Positions 7,237-12,065 of a stretch of DNA of 12,065 nt are shown here, piece by piece. Each line of letters begins with the position of its first letter. The stretch's first letter is position 1. This DNA is from Lentzea sp. (GTDB lineage: Bacteria > Actinomycetota > Actinomycetes > Mycobacteriales > Pseudonocardiaceae). The notes beneath the pieces are model-generated. The model saw only the letters and a list, made by a program, of their open reading frames with translations, searched no databases and was not told the DNA's origin. A program made the translations under genes and the position numbers. The stretch covers positions 1 to 12,065 of the forward strand of contig JASLAV010000747.1 in assembly GCA_030146905.1 (NCBI GenBank). Direction: 5' to 3'.

Positions 7237-7601
7237 ATCAGGTCCCAGCGGTTGCCGTACAGGTCCTCGAAAACGGCCACGCGGCCGTAGACCTCGTCGC
7301 GCGGCGTCTCCAGGAACCGCACGCCGAACGCGGTCATGCGGGCGTGGTCGCGGTCGCGGTCGTCGGTGTGGAGGAAGAACCCGACACGTCCACCGGTCTG
7401 GTCGCCCGCTCGTGCCTGCTGCGCATCCGTGTCAGCCTGTGCCAGCAGCAGCGACGCACCCCCACCCGCCGACACGACGACCCACCGCTTGTGTCCCTGC
7501 GGGATGTCCTCGACCAGCGTGAACCCGAGTCCCTCCACGTAGAACCGAATCGCCTCGTCGTAGTCGCGGACCACCAACGTCACCAAAGCCACAGATCGCA
7601 C
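7218..7601 (-). CDS. VOC (glyoxalase/bleomycin-resistance fold) family protein
   Basis: This 127-residue protein has two beta-alpha-beta-beta-beta units: VALVTLVVRDYDEAIRFYVEGLGF at the N-terminus, and a second unit after the FFLHTDD segment ending in VAVFEDLYGNRWDLIQPA. The fold serves glyoxalases, dioxygenases and drug-binding proteins; the sequence does not show which. The late EDLYGNRWDLIQ contains the glutamate/asparagine pattern common near the metal site of the family. Two GTG starts are possible, at 7601 and 7616. The 7601 start is chosen because homology begins there and GATACT lies exactly 7 nt upstream. The 7616 start would add VILIG and would rely on an AAGGA about 12 nt away. The gene is back-to-back with the alpha/beta hydrolase, 38 bp between starts, and overlaps the AraC gene tail to tail by 19 bp. 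Confidence 0.87.
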   Translation of the reverse strand: MRSVALVTLVVRDYDEAIRFYVEGLGFTLVEDIPQGHKRWVVVSAGGGASLLLAQADTDAQQARAGDQTGGRVGFFLHTDDRDRDHARMTAFGVRFLETPRDEVYGRVAVFEDLYGNRWDLIQPARA

Positions 7602-7608
7602 GCCGATG

Positions 7609-7614
7609 AGTATC
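7609..7614 (-). promoter_or_regulatory. Putative -10 hexamer of VOC gene (leaderless start)
   Basis: GATACT on the minus strand matches four of six -10 consensus positions and lies 7 nt before the GTG at 7601. On the plus strand the overlapping bases 7608-7613 read GAGTAT, a weaker -10 candidate for the hydrolase operon. The two promoters may therefore share sequence and compete. Confidence 0.4.
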
Positions 7615-7620
7615 ACCGAC

Positions 7621-7628
7621 GAGGAAGG
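7621..7628 (+). promoter_or_regulatory. Ribosome binding site of the hydrolase gene, within a palindrome
   Basis: GAGGAAGG stands 11 nt before the ATG at 7640, a long but usable spacing. It is the left half of the perfect palindrome GGAAGG-T-CCTTCC (7623-7635). Confidence 0.5.
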
Positions 7629-7635
7629 TCCTTCC
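7623..7635. repeat. Perfect 13-bp palindrome between divergent VOC and hydrolase genes
   Basis: GGAAGG (7623-7628), a central T, and CCTTCC (7630-7635) form a perfect 6-bp inverted repeat. It sits between two divergent starts only 38 bp apart. It could be an operator, or in the hydrolase mRNA it could hide the Shine-Dalgarno sequence by pairing GGAAGG with CCTTCC, though a 1-nt loop is sterically impossible without opening inner pairs. Confidence 0.5.
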
Positions 7636-7639
7636 GCAC

Positions 7640-8224
7640 ATGGCCGACTCACTTGTCCTCCTGCACCCCGGCGGCGCGGACCCTTCCGCGTTCGGTCCCC
7701 AGTTCGACGCGCTCGCAGGCTTCGCCCTGCACGCACCGCACCGCGTCGACCAGGCCACTCAGGACCACACCGAGATGGCACGGGAGACCGTCGAGCTCCT
7801 CGACCGCACAGGCCCCGCCCACCTGCTCGGCTGCAGTGACGGCGCCACGGTCGCGCTGCTCACGGCCTTGCTCAGACCGGATCTCGTGCAACGGCTCGTG
7901 GTCGTGTGCGGCGTCTTCCACCACGACGGCTGGGACCCGGCGACCGAACTGACGCCGATGCACCGCCGGTCGCCCGCGCTGACCGCGGCGGATCTCGGGA
8001 AGCTGCCCAACCGGACGCTGGTCATGATCGGCGACGACGACGAGGTGACGCTGGAGCACGCCGCGGCCATGTACCGGGCGCTGCCGAACGCCGAACTGGC
8101 GGTCGTTCCCGGTACTTCGCACGGTCTTCTGCACGAGAAACCCGTGCTGTGCAACACGATGATCGTCGACTTCCTGACCGGCGACCCGGTCGGGACGTAC
8201 GCCCCGATTCGTCGCCGTGTGTGA
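7640..8224 (+). CDS. Small alpha/beta-fold hydrolase
   Basis: This 194-residue cytosolic hydrolase of unknown substrate shows the oxyanion-hole motif LLHPGG (7-12), the nucleophile elbow GCSDG with Ser66, an acid candidate in GDDDE (Asp132-Asp134) and the catalytic histidine His161 in PGTSHGLLHEKP. It is clearly shorter than typical members of 250-300 residues: the core strands between the first motif and the elbow are compressed and the cap domain is almost absent. All three catalytic elements are present, so it is probably active. The family covers esterases, lipases, lactonases and C-C hydrolases. The MFS transporter gene follows after 12 nt, so the two are probably one operon and may act on a shared compound (inference). 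Confidence 0.9.
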   Translation: MADSLVLLHPGGADPSAFGPQFDALAGFALHAPHRVDQATQDHTEMARETVELLDRTGPAHLLGCSDGATVALLTALLRPDLVQRLVVVCGVFHHDGWDPATELTPMHRRSPALTAADLGKLPNRTLVMIGDDDEVTLEHAAAMYRALPNAELAVVPGTSHGLLHEKPVLCNTMIVDFLTGDPVGTYAPIRRRV

Positions 8225-8225
8225 C

Positions 8226-8231
8226 AAGGTG
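8226..8231 (+). promoter_or_regulatory. Ribosome binding site of the MFS transporter gene
   Basis: AAGGTG stands 5 nt before the ATG at 8237, right after the hydrolase TGA at 8222-8224. A clear Shine-Dalgarno sequence here, and none at the proposed leaderless starts, supports the view that this is a second gene of an operon. Confidence 0.7.
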
Positions 8232-8236
8232 ACCAC

Positions 8237-9502
8237 ATGGCGGTTACTTCAGACACTCATCGGCTGCCCGTCCGCAAGCTGGTCGCCGCGTCGGCCGGCA
8301 ACGCGGTCGAGTGGTACGACTGGGGTATCTACACGGCGTTCAGCATCTACTTCGCCACCCAGATCTTCCCCAGCGGCAACGAGACCGCGGCGCTGCTGAG
8401 CACGTTCGCCACGTTCGCGCTCGCGTTCTTCTTCCGCCCGCTCGGCGGTTACCTGCTCGGACGGTTCGCGGACCTCAGAGGCCGGCGCACGGCGATGCTG
8501 CTGACGATCGCGCTGATGTCCGGCGGATCCGTCGTGATCGGACTGCTGCCGACGTTCGACCAGGTCGGCTGGCTGTCCCCGGTGCTGCTGGTGCTCGCCC
8601 GCATCGCCCAGGGCATGGCTCTGGGCGGCGAGGTGTCCAACGCCTCCGCGTACCTCGGTGAGATCGCCGAACCGAGTCACCGCGGCCGCTACTCGTCGTT
8701 CTTCTACATCTCGACGGGCGCGGCGGTGCTGGTCGCGTCACTGCTCGGCTTCTTCCTGTCCCGCAACCTCGACAAGGCCGCGATGGCCTCCTACGGCTGG
8801 CGCGTGCCGTTCCTGATCGGCGGCGTGCTCGGGCTGGTCGGGCTGTGGCTGCGGCGCGAACTGCCGGAGACCGACCAGTTCGAGGAGAACCGCGCCAAGG
8901 CCGAGAAGCTGCGCAACCCGTTGCTGCTCACGCTCAAGGAGCACCCGAAGGCCGTCGGCCAGCTCGTCGGCATCACGCTGCTCTCGACGCTGTGCTTCTA
9001 CACGTTCTTCTCCGCGCTGACACCGTTCGCGGTGAAGTCCAAGGGCGCCAACGACATCGACGTGTTCCTGGCGTTGTCCATCGGCACCGTCGTGTTCATC
9101 GCGCTGCAGTACCCGATGGGGTGGATGGCCGACCGCTACGGCCGCAAACCGCAGATGCTGGTGTGGTCGGCGGCGATGGCCCTGCTGGTCGTGCCGCTGT
9201 CGACGCTGGTCAGGCCGGGACTGGTGAACCTGGTGGTCGTGTTCGCTGTCGGGCTCGGCCTCTACACCGCGATCACGTCGATCGCGCCCGCGATCATGAG
9301 CGAGCTGTTCCCGACCGAGCTGCGCGGACTCGGCATCGGCGCCTGGTACAACCTCACGGTCGCCCTGTTCGGCGGCACCGCACCGCTGGTCATCCAGGCC
9401 GTCGGCGGGACCGTGTTCTTCTGGTACGTCGCGGTGGCCGCGGTGATCACGTTCCTGGTGGTGCTCACGCTTCCGGAGACAAGGGGTGTTCGGTTGAGCT
9501 GA
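8237..9502 (+). CDS. MFS transporter, metabolite:H+ symporter (MHS) type
   Basis: This 421-residue inner-membrane protein has about twelve hydrophobic helices and is probably a proton-driven symporter of a small organic acid, osmolyte or similar compound. Family marks are the MHS-type N-terminus AGNAVEWYDWGIY (20-32), the first cytoplasmic-loop MFS signature GRFADLRGRR (75-84), LARIAQGMALGGE (120-132), and the half-repeat signature GWMADRYGRK (295-304). The MHS group includes ProP (proline/betaine), KgtP (2-oxoglutarate), ShiA (shikimate) and citrate carriers; the sequence alone does not choose among them. The place between proA and proB makes a proline or osmolyte substrate tempting but unproven. 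It lacks the long C-terminal coiled coil typical of the osmosensor ProP, ending soon after helix 12. Its last 38 bp overlap the convergent VOC gene. Confidence 0.94.
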   Translation: MAVTSDTHRLPVRKLVAASAGNAVEWYDWGIYTAFSIYFATQIFPSGNETAALLSTFATFALAFFFRPLGGYLLGRFADLRGRRTAMLLTIALMSGGSVVIGLLPTFDQVGWLSPVLLVLARIAQGMALGGEVSNASAYLGEIAEPSHRGRYSSFFYISTGAAVLVASLLGFFLSRNLDKAAMASYGWRVPFLIGGVLGLVGLWLRRELPETDQFEENRAKAEKLRNPLLLTLKEHPKAVGQLVGITLLSTLCFYTFFSALTPFAVKSKGANDIDVFLALSIGTVVFIALQYPMGWMADRYGRKPQMLVWSAAMALLVVPLSTLVRPGLVNLVVVFAVGLGLYTAITSIAPAIMSELFPTELRGLGIGAWYNLTVALFGGTAPLVIQAVGGTVFFWYVAVAAVITFLVVLTLPETRGVRLS

Positions 9503-9863
9503 GGCAGAACTCGTTGCCCTCGGGATCGGCCAGCACGAACCAGATGCCGTCGCGGCTGACCACGGAGGCGCCCAGGCCGACGAGCCGTGCCACCTCGGCC
9601 TCGACGTCGTCGCACCACAGGTCGACGTGCACGCGGTTCTTCACCGTCTTCGGCTCGGGAACGCGGTTGAAGAAGAACCGCGGCGACCCGTCGAGCAGCA
9701 CCGACGGGTCGTCCTCCGGGTCGTCGATCCCCTTGTCGCGCAGCCGGGCGAGTTCCACCTCGTCGTACGGCGCGATCTCGTGGTCGTCCAGCGCCTGCGC
9801 CCAGAACCGGGCGAGCGATGCGGGATGAGCGCAGTCGATCACGACGTCGTGCATCCTGGCCAT
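9465..9863 (-). CDS. VOC / glyoxalase-like domain protein
   Basis: This 132-residue protein is of the Glyoxalase_6-like type: an opening MHDVVIDCAHPASLARFWAQAL (4-25), a middle FFFNRVPEPKTVKNRVHVDLW, then VEAEVARLVGLGA and the closing LADPEGNEFCLSS with the family glutamate region. No reaction can be assigned. It is unlike the other VOC gene in the window (7218-7601), so the two are not a recent duplication. The ATG at 9861-9863 is 9 nt after the proB stop, with a weak AGGG overlapping that stop, so it is probably the third gene of an obg-proB-VOC operon. The 3' end overlaps the opposing MFS gene by 38 bp, the longest convergent overlap in the window. Confidence 0.9.
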   Translation of the reverse strand: MARMHDVVIDCAHPASLARFWAQALDDHEIAPYDEVELARLRDKGIDDPEDDPSVLLDGSPRFFFNRVPEPKTVKNRVHVDLWCDDVEAEVARLVGLGASVVSRDGIWFVLADPEGNEFCLSSTEHPLSPEA

Positions 9864-9872
9864 GCCACGACC

Positions 9873-11000
9873 CTAGCGATGCAACGGCACCAGGTCATCC
9901 GCGTGCACGACCTCGCGACGCTGCTCCGCCGGCAGGTCGTGGGTCTTGCGGCCGATCAACGACGGCAGCTCCGCCGAGTCGTAGCCGGTCACGCCGCGGG
10001 CCACGACCTCGCCCGCGAGGCTGACCAGCTCCACGACGTCGCCCGCCTCGAAGTCGCCGTCCACACCGGTGATCCCCGCCGCCAGCAACGAACGGCGCCT
10101 GCCGACGACCGCGGCGACCGCGCCGTCGTCGAGGTGCAGACGGCCGTTCGCGTCCGTCGCGTAGCCGAGCCAGAAACGACGCGCGGTGAGACGGGAACCC
10201 GTCGCGGCGAAGGCGGTGCCGACGTCGGCGGAGGTCAGGGCGCGACCCGCTTCGGTGGCGCCGGTGAGCAGCACCGGGATGCCGGCCGACGAGGCCAGGC
10301 GGGCGGCGGCGAGCTTGGAGACCATGCCGCCGGTGCCGAGCCCCGACGCGCCGGAGGTCCCCGCCTGCACACCGTCCACATCGGACGCCGACGCCACCTC
10401 GGAGATGCGGACGGCGCCGGGTTTGCGCGGGTCACCCGAGTAGAGGGCGTCCACGTCGGACAGCAGGAACAGCGCGTCGGCGCCGACCAGGTGCGCGACC
10501 AGCGCGGCGAGGCGGTCGTTGTCGCCGAAGCGGATCTCCTCGGTGGCGACGGTGTCGTTCTCGTTCACGACGGGAACCGCGCCCAACGCCAGCAGGCGGT
10601 CGAACGTGCGCTGGGCGTTGCGGTAGTGCGAGCGGCGCACCACGTCGTCGGCGGTCAGCAGGACCTGGCCGACGGTCAGCGAGTAGCGGCCGAACGAGTT
10701 CGCGTAGGCGTGCGCCAGCGTCAGCTGCCCGACGCTCGCCGCGGCCTGCTGGGTGGCGAGGTCACGCGGACGCCGGGAGAGCCTCAACGGGGCGAGACCG
10801 GCGGCGATCGCACCGGACGAGACGAGCACGACCTGGCAGCCGGCGGCGCACCGGGCGGCGAGGGCGTCGACCAGCGCGTCGAGACGCGCCGGGTCGAGGC
10901 CACCTTCCGCCGTGGTCAGTGACGAAGAACCGACCTTCACCACGATGCGGTTCGCCGAGGCGATCGCGGTTCGAGCTGGTGAGACCACGGGGGCCGTCAC
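9873..11000 (-). CDS. proB: Glutamate 5-kinase with C-terminal PUA domain
   Basis: ProB phosphorylates glutamate on the gamma-carboxyl group with ATP, the committed and usually proline-inhibited first step of proline synthesis. The 375-residue length is full for the kinase-PUA form. The amino-acid-kinase domain (about 17-265) shows KVGSSSLT (22-29), [12 protein letters not shown] (57-68), [10 protein letters not shown] (144-153), [14 protein letters not shown] (156-169), LLSDVDALY (179-187) and [12 protein letters not shown] (222-233). The PUA domain spans about 285-375, with [10 protein letters not shown] and the late [10 protein letters not shown]. The start is GTG at 10998-11000, three bases after the obg stop, with GAGGAG 6 nt before it inside the obg coding end, so translation is probably coupled to obg. 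The partner gene proA is about 7.5 kb away. Confidence 0.97.
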   Translation of the reverse strand: MTAPVVSPARTAIASANRIVVKVGSSSLTTAEGGLDPARLDALVDALAARCAAGCQVVLVSSGAIAAGLAPLRLSRRPRDLATQQAAASVGQLTLAHAYANSFGRYSLTVGQVLLTADDVVRRSHYRNAQRTFDRLLALGAVPVVNENDTVATEEIRFGDNDRLAALVAHLVGADALFLLSDVDALYSGDPRKPGAVRISEVASASDVDGVQAGTSGASGLGTGGMVSKLAAARLASSAGIPVLLTGATEAGRALTSADVGTAFAATGSRLTARRFWLGYATDANGRLHLDDGAVAAVVGRRRSLLAAGITGVDGDFEAGDVVELVSLAGEVVARGVTGYDSAELPSLIGRKTHDLPAEQRREVVHADDLVPLHR

Positions 11001-11003
11001 GGG

Positions 11004-12065
11004 TTACTCCTCGGAGAAGTCGCCGTCGTCACCGGGCGCGCGGCGGGCCTTCTTCAGGGCCTTGCGCTCGTGGGCTCCGATGCGGTCGTTGCGCTCGAGA
11101 CGGGCGTCCGTGCCACGTCCGGTCATCGTCATCGCGATGCCGGCCGGGGTCGTCGGCTCCCAGTCGAAGACCAGGTCGCCGATGGTGACCTGGCAGCCGG
11201 GGATGGCGCCCATCTTCACGAGCTTGTCCTCGACGCCCAGCCTGTTCAGGCGGTCCGCGAGGTAACCGACGGCTTCGTCGTTGGAGAAGTCGGTCTGGCG
11301 GATCCAGCGCTCGGGGCGGTCGCCCCGCACGATGAAGCCACCCTCGACCGAGGGGTCCTCGGTCACGGTGAAGCCCTCGTCGTCCACGGCGGTCGGCCGC
11401 AGCACGATTCGGGTCGATTCCTTCTTCGGCTGGGCCTCGCGGTACTCGCGCACGACCTCGGCCAGCTTGAACGTCAGCTCGCGCAGACCCTTGCGGGAGA
11501 TGGTCGACACCTCGAAGACCGGCAGGCCGCGGGCCTCGATCTCCGGGCGGACGATGTCGGCGATGTCCTGGGCGTCGGGGATGTCGACCTTGTTGAGGAT
11601 CACCACGCGCGGGCGGTCCTCGAAGTTGCCGCCGAGAGCCGGGGTGTACTCCGAGAGCTCCTTCTCCAGCGCGTCGATGTCCGCGATCGGGTCGCGACCG
11701 GGCTCGTACGTCGCGCAGTCGACGACGTGTGCGAGCACGGCGGTGCGTTCGATGTGGCGCAGGAAGTCAAGGCCGAGGCCCTTGCCCTGCGACGCGCCGG
11801 GGATCAGGCCGGGGACGTCCGCCATCGTGAAGATGGTGTCGCCCGCGGTGATCACGCCCAGGTTCGGGACCAGCGTGGTGAACGGGTAGTCGGCGATCTT
11901 CGGCTTGGCCGCGGACAGCACCGAGATCAGCGACGACTTGCCGGCCGACGGGAACCCGAGCAGGCCGACGTCGGCGACGGACTTGAGCTCCAGCACCAGG
12001 TCGCGCGTCTCGCCCGGCTCACCGAGCAGCGCGAAACCGGGCGCCTTGCGCGCCTTGGACGCCAG
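11004..12065 (-). CDS. obg: Obg/CgtA GTPase, 5' end cut by window edge
   Basis: Obg is an essential GTPase linked to late 50S ribosome assembly and the stringent response. The visible 353 residues begin at the end of the glycine-rich Obg fold ([19 protein letters not shown]) and run through the G domain: G1 [12 protein letters not shown]2 within DYPFTTL, G3 DVPGLI, G4 NKVD and G5 near STISRKGL. They end in an OCT domain around [17 protein letters not shown] and [18 protein letters not shown] charged tail of about 40 residues ([20 protein letters not shown] onward) ends in DDGDFSEE. Roughly the first 135-150 residues lie beyond the window. The start is therefore outside; the apparent GTG at 11994-11996 is internal. 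Gene order obg then proB is the usual actinobacterial arrangement. Confidence 0.97.
   Translation of the reverse strand: MASKARKAPGFALLGEPGETRDLVLELKSVADVGLLGFPSAGKSSLISVLSAAKPKIADYPFTTLVPNLGVITAGDTIFTMADVPGLIPGASQGKGLGLDFLRHIERTAVLAHVVDCATYEPGRDPIADIDALEKELSEYTPALGGNFEDRPRVVILNKVDIPDAQDIADIVRPEIEARGLPVFEVSTISRKGLRELTFKLAEVVREYREAQPKKESTRIVLRPTAVDDEGFTVTEDPSVEGGFIVRGDRPERWIRQTDFSNDEAVGYLADRLNRLGVEDKLVKMGAIPGCQVTIGDLVFDWEPTTPAGIAMTMTGRGTDARLERNDRIGAHERKALKKARRAPGDDGDFSEE
11007..11012 (-). promoter_or_regulatory. Ribosome binding site of proB inside the end of obg
   Basis: GAGGAG, encoding the last two glutamates of Obg, is followed by TAACCC and the proB GTG. The 6-nt spacing is ideal. It fixes the GTG at 11000 as the proB start and implies coupling of the two genes. 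Confidence 0.75.

Noticed and set aside
7606..7839. A 77-codon plus-strand frame starting ATGAGTATC
   Set aside because: It overlaps the hydrolase gene out of frame, and its translation is Arg/Pro-rich without motifs.
2314..9872. The block between proA and proB as a recent genomic island
   Set aside because: I see no integrase, tRNA, flanking direct repeat or obvious change in base or codon use.

Overview
The window is very GC-rich with a strong G/C preference at third codon positions. It carries the obg-proB and proA genes together with cytochrome P450s. This points to a high-GC actinomycete, most likely of the Pseudonocardiales type (Lentzea, Saccharothrix, Amycolatopsis and relatives). 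The genus is an inference from style and content, not from a database match. I see no rRNA, tRNA, CRISPR array, insertion sequence or phage gene. Coding is nearly continuous; the longest gap is 243 bp.

Layout, left to right. A 3'-truncated P450 gene (minus) follows proA (minus). A 243-bp divergent gap with a large inverted repeat leads to a RecQ-family helicase with a phosphoribosyltransferase-like C-terminus (plus), then a second P450 (plus). A small DUF1772/anthrone-oxygenase-like membrane protein (minus) is divergent from an AraC-type regulator (plus). A VOC (glyoxalase-fold) protein (minus) is divergent from an alpha/beta hydrolase and an MHS-type MFS transporter (both plus). A second VOC protein, proB and a 5'-truncated obg gene (all minus) close the window; transcription there runs obg, proB, VOC.

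How the genes fit together. ProB and ProA catalyse the first two steps of proline synthesis from glutamate. Here they are about 7.5 kb apart, with helicase, oxygenase, regulator, hydrolase and transporter genes between them. Obg and ProB are translationally coupled. The AraC regulator probably controls the divergent membrane-protein gene. The hydrolase and transporter form a two-gene operon back-to-back with a VOC gene.

The main points of interest are three. First, a 100-nt imperfect palindrome lies between proA and the helicase gene. Second, seven gene starts share a -10-like hexamer exactly 7 nt upstream of the start codon, which suggests leaderless transcripts. Third, the helicase has a RecQ core and zinc site, an extra segment between them, and a PRPP-loop-containing tail instead of an HRDC domain. 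I found no self-evident new defence or mobile system.
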